Source: Phymorhynchus buccinoides (Eukaryota; Mollusca; Gastropoda; Neogastropoda; Raphitomidae). Taken from it: a DNA stretch of 64,000 nucleotides. Every line of letters begins with the position of its first letter. Positions within the stretch are counted from its first letter, which is position 1. The notes under the pieces were generated by a model. It was not told the DNA's origin and made no database searches. It was given only the letters and a program-made list of their open reading frames with translations. A program made the translations under genes and the position numbers. Below, one piece after another: positions 47,301 to 60,113 of this stretch. The stretch is from NCBI GenBank assembly GCA_017654935.2, contig CM065693.1:13331326-13395325 (forward strand), given 5' to 3'.

Positions 47301-50300
47301 CCTGGGTAGCTGTGACCCACATACAGATGTCCCCAACTTCAAATTGAGGCTGCTCTTTAAAATGATGTTTCGGTTTGAATTTGGGGGCATTTGTATGGGA
47401 GTGAGACCTGGTCAAAACAAAATTTATTTCCAGCTATAAGAGGGAAAACATGTGATTTTGACACGTGATCTGGTGGGTCTTTAAGCAGAAAAATACTGGA
47501 GACTTGAGGTCTTTTTTTAAGCTGAATTCACAGTTGGGTTTTTGTTGTTGTTTATTTGGGGTTTTTTAAACTGTGAAATCAGAGGAGAATCAGAAACAGG
47601 ATTTCCACAGAACTTCAGATAAATGTTATATTTGGCTGTTTCTTCTCCCATTCTGTGTGTCTCAGTATCTGTGTTGATGGGTTTTTTGTTTTCAAAATGA
47701 ATTTGTTAAATGTGCCTTCCATGTTTTGTAAATATTTATTTGTTTTGTTTTTTAATGTAAACATTTGTGCTAACTATTTGATGTTGCACTGACTTCTCTT
47801 ATCAGACTCGGCAGAGATTCAGACCAATAATACGTCAAGTGATTTATTGATTGCCATATTTTTCCGACTTTGAGGTGCATCTTAATTCTTTCACCGCCAG
47901 CCATTTTTCAGCAAAAAGATTCCATCAATCTTACCTGGGTAGACAGGGCTCCCAGGGACCCCCATTTGGGGGTCTATGAAGCACTAATATTCTCAAGGAC
48001 CCTCTAAAAGAATGTGGAGGGGGTCCCAGGGATGCATTAGAAAAAATATTTTTAGCATTCGCAATGCCACTGGGACCCTCTATCCCACCTCTAAGACCCT
48101 CTATTCTGTAAGTGAAGGAGTCCCTGGGACCCCTTGTTTTGCGGGACAATTGGGAGCCCTGGTAGAGAAAAAAATCTGTCTGCAATACTGGGGATTCCTG
48201 TGTGAAATATTTAAAGTAAGGCCTATCGGTATCCTTACCTCCCAATATTAAGAGGACAGGGTCTTTGGATAACAGACCCTGATTTGATGCCTGTTAGTGA
48301 CATGGGTGTTAAATCATTGTGGTGCAAAAATGCGACGTTGGCAGTGAAAGGGTTAAGGCGCATCCACCAAATTGTACACAAATTTTATATTTTATTATAT
48401 TTTCTTACTTTTAGTCACATTATAAGGCGCAGGGGTCTCAGTCTGGGGGGAAAAAGTATCGCCTTATAGTCAGAAAAATATGGTGCGGATGTTGAGTCTA
48501 ACAACTGAGCTCCATCTTGGCGTAAGGCTTCGTAAGACGAGTTGACATAGGCTAGAACACCAAGGCTACATCAAAATGTTATGCTCTACATAGTTCTTTG
48601 GGGATTGTCTTTAGCCATGACAAGCTCCTAGCATAGCATCATCAGTCTCACAAATCCTCTGAAGTCGGAGTGTGGCTGCCCACGTGGTCGGGTAATCAAA
48701 AGCGGTCACACACGTAATGTTCTCATACCTAGCTGGTGTATTTGTACCACAGTGTTCCAGTGCTTCGGCTAGTTTTGATGATCCCTGGAGTCTTTTAGCC
48801 ATGGTACAACGACAACAACAACAACAACCACCAACTGAGCTGTTGTGAGTGGCAGTTCTTCTTCTTCTTCAATCGCTCAGACAGTTTCCTGTCAATTATG
48901 AGCGCAGATGCATCATGCTGCCGTTATGCGCCTAACTAAGAAACAGGCCCAGCAAGTCCGACTTCGGCTGGGGGAAATCTTTTTGAAAGTGTTTCGTGAA
49001 AAAAGGCAGGAGAATGGATCGGTAAGGCAAAAAGATAGTAGATGACAGTAAGCAAAGGAAAAAGGCAGAGTCAAAGAGAGTGACAGATTAGAGGAAGTTA
49101 CAAGCACATAACTTCCAGAAGGTGGGGGAACTATTTATACAAAAGGCCCCCCGGCATCCCCACGGAGGGGGGGGGGATTTTAATCTTAATCTCGGCCAAG
49201 GGTCCTTGGCTATTCACTGTGTCTGTCCATGTGATGCAAGTGAACTATTTATACAAAAGACCCCCTGGTATCTCCATGGGGGGGGATTTTAATCTTAATC
49301 TTGACCAAGGGTCCTTGGCTATTCACTGTGTCTGTCCATGTGATGCAAGTGAACAATTTATACAAAAGACCCCCCCGGTATCTCCATGGTGGGGGGGGGA
49401 TTTTAATCTTAATCTTAATCTCGACCAAGGGTCCTTGGCTATTCACTGTGTCTGTCCATGTGATGCAAGTGAACTATTTATACAAAAGCCCCCCCCCCCC
49501 CCCCCCCCCCGGTATCTCCATGGGGGGGGGGGGGGGGGGAGTGACAGTTCAATCTGATTTCTCTCTTTCTCTCTCTAGGTAGTGAAGCTGCACACCCAAA
49601 TGGGCCGACCCATCCCCTCCACGGAGCCCATCATCCTGACCCCCCCTACCCCTCCCCCCTCCTCCGTCTCCCTGACCAGCACCACCCTCACCTCCGTGTC
49701 TTCCGCTGCCGCCGGAGGCAAGATGGCCACCGGGGTGTCTTCCACCGCGGACAGTGCTGCCGCCATCATCAGGAGGGTGGCTCCCAAGATCCCCTTCGTG
49801 GGTAAGCGGAAATTTGCGGGCGATTTTAACCCAGACCTGTTTACTCTACTCTTTTCGAGTAGTATTCTACTCAATTTGGACCTCTACTACTCTTCAAAAT
49901 TGAAAATAATGCTCTAACTACTCATTTTCAGTGAACATTGTTTGATGGTTTAATGACTAAAGCTTCACATTTCGCACCTAATCTACTCATTTCAGCCATC
50001 CAGACTACTCAAGACTTGTGTAGGGGGTAAACGGGTCTGTAATAACTGCTTGACTGCCAGAGAAAATGAAAGAAAAAATCAGAGCGCACTGATTGAAAAG
50101 CTTGACAATTTGAGCACACTATAAGCTTCAAGCTTGTTGCTGCTCATTTACGTTGACAATGTATTGATGTATATGTGCCCTGCTGATCTGAATTAAAAAA
50201 ATATTTAAACCAAAGGAAAAATCATTGGGCAAATCATGACATGAAAAAGACAACTGATATAGTGGAACTTCCCTTTTAAGACCTTAAAAAATTCAAAATG

Positions 50301-53300
50301 AGGTCTTATAAGGGAGGGGTCTTATAAGGGAGGCATGGGTGAAAGTTTTCTTTCTCAGCAAGGATTTCTTTAATTTTATAATCAGAAAATAAGGAAATCC
50401 TTATTTTCAAGAAAAAGAAGAAGAAATTGACTGATTTGAGCGACCATAGGCCATGAAGTGTGTTTGCTCCTCGAACTTTCAACTTAAATGTCATTTTAGA
50501 GTTCAAAACATTTCATAAATTTGAATGAAAGACATCAGGAAAGCTCACGAAATAGGCATTTATCTGCAAATTCTTGTCAGCTTCTGGGGGGCTTTGCCCT
50601 CCAGACCCCCCAAGCAGGCCTCTGCCCCTACACCCTGCCGGGGCCTAGGCGGCAAGGGACCCAGAAAGTAGGCCCCTGGAACCCACCCACCCACCCTCCG
50701 CCTTTTCCTTATTTTCAAAATCTGTCACTTTCACCCATGGGGAGGTAATTTTAATACAAATTACAAAGAAGGGCAATGTCTCAGAGAAGTAGGTCTTATG
50801 TGGGAGGGAGTCTTATAATGGGAGGTCTTATAAGGGAGGTTCCACTGTATTACTCTCTTGATTATGTTAGAGCAAAAGCCAGCATATGAGGGTTATTCCT
50901 CTTCATCTGATGACATCATCAGTGATGTCATCAGGTCAGTATGTACTAGGTTGGTGGCAGTCAAGGGGTTAATGCTCAGAAAATCGCCTTTGAGCTGTTG
51001 TAGCTCGCCTTGGCTTAGCTCTTCTAGCACCATGCATTTTTTGACGTTCTAGGTTGTCCGTTGCATCTCAACCGACAAGAGGGGGTAACTACTTTTTCCT
51101 TCTAGTATGTATGTATGTTACTTTATAAACGGAAGAAACTTTGACATAGGCTCTAAAAACAGACAAACACATGACTGTGTGTTTGGCAGTGAATGTCTTT
51201 GCATTTGGTGAGAGTGTAGAGTAATGACTTTGGCGAATGTATGTTGTTTTGTTGCTTCTGCTTGTGTGACTTTTTGATAATATTTTCTTTGTGGGACCAA
51301 GCGGAAGAAGAATGACAGAGAACTCCGATAACAATGCTCCAAACTTTATACACGGGATAATTCGGTTGCATTCACATCAAACACGCATGGAAATTGCTAG
51401 ATTTTCCCCCCCACCCTCCACCCCCCTTCATTGGTCTGTGCCAGGCTTCAGTTGTGTACAGAAATTATGACCCAGTATATTCCAACAAAAGTGGAAAAAA
51501 AAGGGAAAATCGAGAGGTGAGGGAAATACCCCCCTTGAGTGAGTGACCTGGGTTTGAACCCCGGCCTCACCCTTTCTTTCTAGTTTGACAGGAAAATTGA
51601 ACTGAACGTCGAGTCCTTCGGATGGGGACTTAAAGCTAGTCTGACCCGTGCGCTTTACGCACGTAAAAATCCCACGGCAGTTGAAAGTCGGTAAGAGCAG
51701 GGATAAATCCTGCTGCCTGGTATGGCCACATTGATAGCTAAGTTTTCCAAGTGTGCCCACCCACCCACCCAAATTTGTTTATAAAAAAATTGGGTAGGCG
51801 TTGCACTTGCGGCAATGCGCTCTCCGAGGGAGAGTAGCCCGAATTTCACAGAAATAAGTCTCTGTGACTAGAATATACCAAATACAAAAGAAACAAACAA
51901 GTCTAATGCACAACTACAACAGATATTCACACATGTACAGTCGACCCCCTCACGAACGGCCCTCTGAATTACGACCTCCCCTCTTTTACGACTGAAATAT
52001 GAATGACGGATCGTTTTTCTTCTAAACTTGCCTCCTCATTTATGACTCCCCCTCTAACGCGTTTTGCGACCGTAAATCTTGTTGATTTTACGACCGATGC
52101 AACACATTCTGACAATTATCAGTCGCAAAAACGATGATATCTATCCTTCTCGGCCTCAGTTCGAGCCGACGCACAGCTGGGGTACCACTGTTGTTAGGTC
52201 AATCTCGGTAAAAACAAACCGTTCTCATGCCGAAATTGAAGAATTTAATCAGCGATATCACGATCTGACCACTAAATGTCACCACTTTTATGCACATGTG
52301 TCATCACTGAGCAGTTTATGATCAAAGTTTGAACTGAAACGGTCGCGATCGTGTCGATCTTTACGAACTCTGTGCACACGTAGGCCTAAATGCGAAGTCA
52401 ACTCCGAAGTTGAAACTAGGTGATCGGTCACACTCCATAAGTTGGAACTCAGTGAATGGTCTCACTTTACAAAAAATAAGTTGAAAAGCAGCTCCTTTCC
52501 GTTATCAAACTGATAAATCAGCGTTAGTGCGTGCACTGAAACACTCGCTGAATGCAAACAACACACAAAATCCGATAAATGAAAGCAGCTGGCGCATTAG
52601 CGTTTGCCGTGATTTCGTATTTGCGGTATGTGCGGCGCCATTTTGTCAGCCGAGTTGTATGCGCGGTAAAAGTTCTGTGTGTGCAAACTGTGATTGAAAA
52701 TGAACTGCCAGAGCGTAAAATGGCGAAAATTATTAGGTCTGTACTGTTGTTATGTGTAGTTTGTGTGTGAGTGCAACACGGGCCGCAAGCACACTTTCTG
52801 TTTTAGCCCGTTTTCGCTCGTTTTCGTATATTAGCTAGACCGCGATGTTTCATTCAAGAATGACGGAGAAAGCATGTTTTAGTTTTAGTGTATGCATGTG
52901 CTGTGCGTCATATACGGTGTAGTGAGTCACTGAGTGCATTGTTTTGGTCACCCCTGATTTAAGACCCCCCTCTTTTACGACCGATTTTCCGCGATTTTTT
53001 GAAGGTCTTAAAAGAGGGGGTCGACTGTATAAGAACATATAAATGCAATTGACGTTTCAAGTTTCAAGTTACAACAGATATTCACACATGTATAAGAACA
53101 TATAAATGCAATTGACGTTTGAAGTTTCAAGTTACAACAGATATTCACACATGTATAAGAACATATAAATGCAATTGACGTTTGATGTTTCAAGTTACAA
53201 CAGATATTCACACATGTATAAGAACATATAAATGCAATTGACGTTTCAAGTTTCAAGTTACAACAGATATTCACACATGTATAAGAACATATAAATGCAA

Positions 53301-56300
53301 TTGATGTTTGAAGTTTCAAGTTACAACATATATTCACACATGTATAAGAACATATAAATGCAATTGACGTTTGAAGTTACAACAGATATTCACACATGTA
53401 TAAGAACATATAAATGCAATTGACGTTTGAAGTTACAACAGATATTCACACATGTATAAGAACACATAAATGCAATTGACGTTTGAAGTTACAACAGATA
53501 TTCACACATGTATAAGAACATATAAATGCAATTGACGTTTGAAGTTTCAAGTTACAACAGATATTCACACATGTATAAGAACATATAAATGCAATTGATG
53601 TTTGAAGTTTCAAGTTACAACATATATTCACACATGTATAAGAACATATAAATGCAATTGACGTTTGAAGTTTCAAGTTACAACAGATATTCACACATGT
53701 ATAAGAACATATAAATGCAATTGACGTTTGAAGTTTCAAGTTACAACAGATATTCACACATGTATAAGAACATATAAATGCAATTGACGTTTGATGTTTC
53801 AAGTTACAACAGATATTCACACATGTATAAGAACATATAAATGCAATTGACGTTTGATGTTTCAAGTTACAACAGATATTCACACATGTATAAGAACATA
53901 TAAATGCAATTGACGTTTCAAGTTACAACATATATTCACACATGTATAAGAACATATAAATGCAATTGACGTTTGAAGTTACAACAGATATTCACACATG
54001 TATAAGAACATATAAATGCAATTGACGTTTGAAGTTTCAAGTTGAAGACGAGGAGGGTGGGAGGGCATCTGTGAGGTTTTCATTTGATTTTCTTTTTCTT
54101 AGACAAACATTTTACAAACTTGTGATAATATTTATGAAAGGGAAATGGGGTTTACAGTGGAACCTCCTTTATAAGACCTTGAAAAATCATCCAGAATGAG
54201 GTCTTATAAGGGAGGTAATTTTAATACTTACAAAAAAGGGCAATGTTTCAGAGAAGTAGGCAGTGTAGATACTGAATTCAGTATAGCAATTCTGTCCGAC
54301 TGGAACATTTAAAGATATCCTTGCTTTCTTTTTCAGTATAGCTGATAATTTTTGTTTCAGTATAGCTGAAATGTGCTCCCACCCATGAGTAGGTCTTATA
54401 TGGGAGGGAGTCTTATAAGGGAGGTTCCACTGTACCAGGCTTATGGCTGACTTTTGACGATGTCGTATTCGCTGTTCCAGGCGGTAGCAACCTGAAAAGC
54501 ACAAACATAGGGGCACAGACAGTTTCCAACGGAGGTGCGTATTTATGCTGGGATTTTTTGTTATCCTCCTAGTTTTTTTTATAGATTGGAATTGTTATGT
54601 TTTGTGTGTGTGTGTGCATTTCTGGACTGATCGTAGCAAAATTTGGTGCAATGGTTCCTTAGGCTTAGATTCACAGAATGGCAAGCCATATCGTAATTCC
54701 AGTGAAACGAATTTGAAAGTTTTAACCCTTTCGCCGCCAGCCATTTTTTAACCAAAAAATACCATTAAACTTGTCTGGGTAGAGAAAACAAATTATTTGC
54801 AATATTACTATTATTAGGAATTCCTCTGTGTCGTGTATAACATTAGGCCTTGGCAATGAACGCTGTTGCATTTGGTGGGAGTGTAGAGTGATGTGGCATA
54901 TCCGCCTATGGTACTAGAAGAGTTAAATAATGACATACATTTGTTTCTTGCTTCAGCTGAAATTATTTTGCTGTTGTTTTTGTGTGTTTTCCATGAAGCA
55001 GTGAAAGATGGTGAGCAGTTCAACATTTCGTCGGAAAACGATATTGCTCCTGTCGGTAAGTCACTTAGAAAGCAACCAAACAACTCAAAACTGCAGTTAA
55101 AACTTTTATTTGACTGATTAATCTTGATTCTTCTTCTTCTTCGTTCGCTCAGACAGTTTTCTGTCATATGAGCGTAGATGCGTCATGCTGCTGTTATGCG
55201 CCTAACTAAGCAATAGTTAGGCCCAGCATGTCTGACTTCGGCTGAAGAAATCTTTGTAAGAATTTATAGAAAAAAGGCAGGAGAATGGACCAGTAAGGCA
55301 GAAAAATAGCAGATGACAGTAATCAATGGGAAAAGGCAGAGTCAAAGAGAATGACAGAATTAGAGGAAGTTACAAGCACAGAACTTCCAGAAGGTGGGGA
55401 ACTATTTGTGCAAAAGACCCCCTGGTATCCCCACGGGGGGAATTATTCAAAAACGTCGCAACTTTCCTGGTATTGCAGTACCTCCAGGATCGTCCCACTA
55501 TCTTTATAGTTACAAATGTCCCGCATATACCTGTTTCAGGTCAGAGGACATTAAACGGAGTTTCATTCCAAACAAATAACAACAGCATCAACAATACCAC
55601 ATCGCACATTCTTGCTTTTTCTTGGACTTTTCTTATATTTTAAAACTAATAAACAATAACAACAAAAACCAGTATTTTTTTTATACGCCGATTTCTTGAG
55701 TAGATCAGTGTATTTTTAGTTTACAACAGATTTTAAAGAAGTGGAATATGATTGAAAATAATGGTAAAAAATGGTGTTTTTTATAATTCACTTTCAATAG
55801 GGCATTTGCCACGAGTGTTCGTTCTCTATACTAGACTGCTAATTTGTCCGCGCTCGTTCTGCCCGAGTTTGCTGACCTTTCTAATTCAACTCTCTAAATT
55901 CAACTCGGTGAAATTCAAGGTCGCCGGCATGCGGCAAATGCCCTATTGAAGTTTCACTTTCCTGTCACTTGAAGATTGATTGTATGATTCTGTAGCTTCA
56001 GATTATGAATAAGAATCTACATTTTGTTGCTTCAAAAACTTGTAAAATATCTTTGACCGTTAAAGCATGTAGAATATCCGGTTGGTCCAGGCTGCAAAGT
56101 TGAATGTAAATTTGAACAAAGTTGATCTCGACATTGTTGCCTAAGTCAAAATGTGTTTAGATTAGTGAGCATAGGAGAAAGTAGTTCAGGAATGCTCCTG
56201 AAATCAGTAATTTAAACAGCTGATTCAAAGAGTCTTCAAGAATGGCATCTTGTTATCTAGGCCCTGTAGTTATGAGTGTGTCTTAGACAATCAAAACAGG

Positions 56301-58964
56301 GATTAGGCTTAGTGTGTAAATTAGACTAAACTTCCGAAACCATTGGCTGTTTAGCCTAATTTACATACTAACCCCTGTGTTAACTGTCTAAGACGCGCCC
56401 ATAATTACAGGGCCTGAACAACAGTTGCAAAGTCAATGCTGGTATTGATGGCAGATAGAAGAGGATGGATATGCTATACTACCTCACACACCTCACACAC
56501 ACAACAACAACAACAACATACAGTGTTTATACAGCGTTGAATCTTAATAGAAATCAAAGCGCACACACACGTTAGCTTTCAAAACGCATTCAAACAAAAA
56601 CACAATACAAAGCGAACACACACAGATGTAATAAATGGAATACAGCAGAAACAGACACACGCGCGCGCGCGCACACACACACGCACACATACACATACAC
56701 ACACACACCTTCCACACACACACACACACCTTACACACATACACACACACACATATTTTAAAAATGCGTCCACCGCTTTAGGAAGATGGGATATGTTGCT
56801 AAAGAATGGAAACATTCAAAAATTTTGAAATGGTTTTTTAACACCTTCAGGACTTCACTGCCTTAGGTAAACTCTATTACTGGTCTTGGGCTGCCTAGAA
56901 AAAAAATGTTATGACAGATAAGAAGCGCAACAAACCTCACACTGTCAACGATTCAGTTTGGACAACATTACTGATTGATCCAAGTTTATTTTTCGCTTTG
57001 AAATCGTGATTACTTGCATTAATATCGGAATTGTTAGTCTCCTTATTACTGGGCTCATGTAGGTCCGATTATTTTTAACATTGCAAATTAAGATAGCAGG
57101 GATGCATCTAGAGCGCGGCATTGCCGCAAAATTGTTGATGTTCCCGCAACAACAACAAAATGCTGCGGGAAAATCCCCCCCAATTTTGTGAAATCCCGCA
57201 AACGAAAAAATCATTTGAAAATAACTTGTTTTGCACTAGGCTTAGATTGCATGGCTGCGTGGGCTGTACCGAGTCTGCATTTCCTTTCGACAGTAAAGAA
57301 CGAGCATTTTGATTGGGTCTTAAAAATAGCATAGCCAATCAACGGCTTTCTCTTTCGTTTACTATTTCCGGGTGCAGTGTAAGCGAGCCCGCTCAAAAAT
57401 GGCATCGCTTCTGGATTATTTTACTGTGACTTCTAAAAAGAAAGAAAACAGTGCGACTGTGGAATGCAACATTGATCAACAACCTTGTTGTTCCTCATCG
57501 GTAGTTAGTGATGACAACGGGGAAATTTCATCGAATGACGAAGCATCGGATCAGGACTGTGATGTCACCGACGATCCCATTGCTAGTAGTGTCGCTCCAC
57601 CACCTTTCAAAAAGCGAAAGCATGAGTTCATGGAAAGTTGGAAAAAAAGCAGACCTTGGCTAGAATTTGACAGCGAATCAAAAGCAGACCTTGGCTAGAA
57701 TTTGACAGCGAATCAAAAGCAACTGGTGCTTACAAAACAAAAAGAACAATGCGTTCACCACAGGTTGTAAAAATGTCCGCACTACATCCCTTGATCGACA
57801 CGTTAACTGGCATTGATTTACCCCCGCCCCCCCCTAACTATTTCCAGATCCCCCCAAATTTCCACACCAAGGGGGGCAATGCCCCCCAGTTTAGAAATTT
57901 CTAGATGCATCCCTGAGATAGAAGTTCCAAACGTAAGTAAACCGAAGGCTGGAACAGTGATGAAGGGATGTAACTCCAATAACGTGGTTTGGATAAAAAA
58001 ACCACAATAACATGGATTTAGACAGGTTTTGGACTACAAAAATCGCTGTTCCGAAAATACTAGTAAGTAGGCCCTGACAGGCGTTCTCCTGTTCTGAGTA
58101 TACTAGTAAGTAGGCCCTGACAGGCGTTCTCCTGTTCTGAGTATACTCGTAATTCGTCCGGAATGAGTATAAAAAAAATGAAGGAAAAAATCCCAGCAAA
58201 TCTATGTTGAACCAAGTTTTTGTCTGATTCAAAGACTTTGTCAAGGACAAAGATTATGTGAGGACGTTAAACACCAAATTCCTCCTCATTTCAGGAATTA
58301 CTCTATACTTGTGGCGGTGCCATAGCCGATGAGGTTTAATCGAGGCGTGGTTACCACTACAGCTATCTGTATTAATTTTTTTAAATTGGTACTTTACTGG
58401 TTTCGTACTGCCTCCGGGCATTGCCTCCAGTATTGTTCCCACCATATTTGTATTTATAAATGTCCCATATGTGTCTGATTCAGACCAAGAGGACGTAAAA
58501 CACCATTTTCATCGTCGTCATTTCAGGAATTTATGAGATAATTAACCCGGGGATTATGTCGCTTCTTTCTCAGTGGATCAGGGTTCCCAATCATCCCACA
58601 AAACAAGGGGTCCCAGGGACTCCTTCACTTACAGTATAGAGGCTCCTAGAGGCGGGATAGAGGGTCCCAGTGGCATTGCGAATGCTAAAAAGAATTTTTC
58701 TAGTGCATCCTGGGACCCCCTGCACATTCTTTTAGACGGTCCTTTAGAATGTTAGTGCTTCATAGACCCCCAAATGGGGGTCCCTGGGAGCCCTGGTGGA
58801 TGTTGAAATGTTGTGTGCAGGCCAGGAGTTTGTCCAGGATGTGCTCAACGACTCGGGCAAGTTTGTCAATTTCACATGCACCCTGTGTGAGTGCATTTTC
58901 AACGACATCCACGCTAAGGAATTGCACTTGAAAGGGCGTCGCCACCGACAGCAGTACAAGGTAG

Positions 58965-58995
<31 letters not shown>

Positions 58996-60064
58996 GGCAG
59001 TTTCAGTGACCTGTGCGTTAAAGATTTGCACTTGAAATGGCTCAGACACATGAACTCATCGAAGACCAAAAGCGCTCATTGGTTCGAGTGTCAAACTGCA
59101 CTGCAAGGCCTCTGCACGATGTTCAGCTAAACGTTTGCACAACTAAATGCAATGTCAAATTCTTCTTCTTCCAGTAATGTTCACCTGCAATTTATCGGCA
59201 ATTATTGACCAGTTTTTCCGCAGATGAGAATCAGTTTTAAATTGATCGTTTCAGTGATACGCCCGTGTTTGTCACGAAGAACTTCAAGAAGACAAGTGTC
59301 TCCACCGCTTATCTACTCACTGCCCAGCCTTCGTTCGCTCTTACAATCGGAAAACAAATCTCATGCTTCTTAGTCTGAGAATAAAATGCTCAAGGCTCAA
59401 ACTAATTGCATTAAAACTTTATTGGCCACTGCAACTAGGGTTTTTAACAGCCTTGACAGTGAGAGGTATTCCCTTGTTTGGCAGTACTCAAGCATCTACC
59501 AAGGGCATTCACTCTAGCAAAACGTTTTTTGCAGTGGCCAATAACTGTTTCAATGTGAACTGTATTTTGAGAGCAAATTCGAAACTGAAGTTCGGCAGCT
59601 GAACGAGCAAGAGTACCTTTGCAGACGACAAACTGTGTAGGACTTTAGAATGCGCATGCGCAGTCCATACCTTTCGACTTCCTACTTGCTGACTAGTGCA
59701 TCACACAATGTGCAGTAGATGAGGTTCATGATGGATTTTCAAAGTTTGTAATGAAATATTTGCCGGCTCCATTTTATGCTATCAGTACGAACTTTAGTAT
59801 GATAAATAACAATTGGACCAAGTTATTGTTTGTGTGTTAACCGTATTTCGTATTGTGCTGAGAAAATTTTTGTGTGAAAAAAGATCTTTCATGAATCACA
59901 AAGAAGCCTTTCGTCCGTTCAAACAAGTTTTTGTGCATTAACTGATATTTCATCTAATCCGGCTTCGTGTTAAGTGTACTCCACTGTAGTTTCAATGTTG
60001 AGTTTTGTTGACAATTTAATTGTTGAAATAAACAATATGTGGGTTTGGTGAAGTGTGCATTAAA

Positions 60065-60113
<49 letters not shown>

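Noticed and set aside
51936..53029. Transposase gene inside the pogo-like element
   Set aside because: Only frames under about 90 codons without a recognisable HTH or DDE motif were found.
53030..54045. CRISPR-like array with ~30-bp repeats and similar spacers
   Set aside because: All parts of the unit repeat, so there are no unique spacers. It is a satellite.
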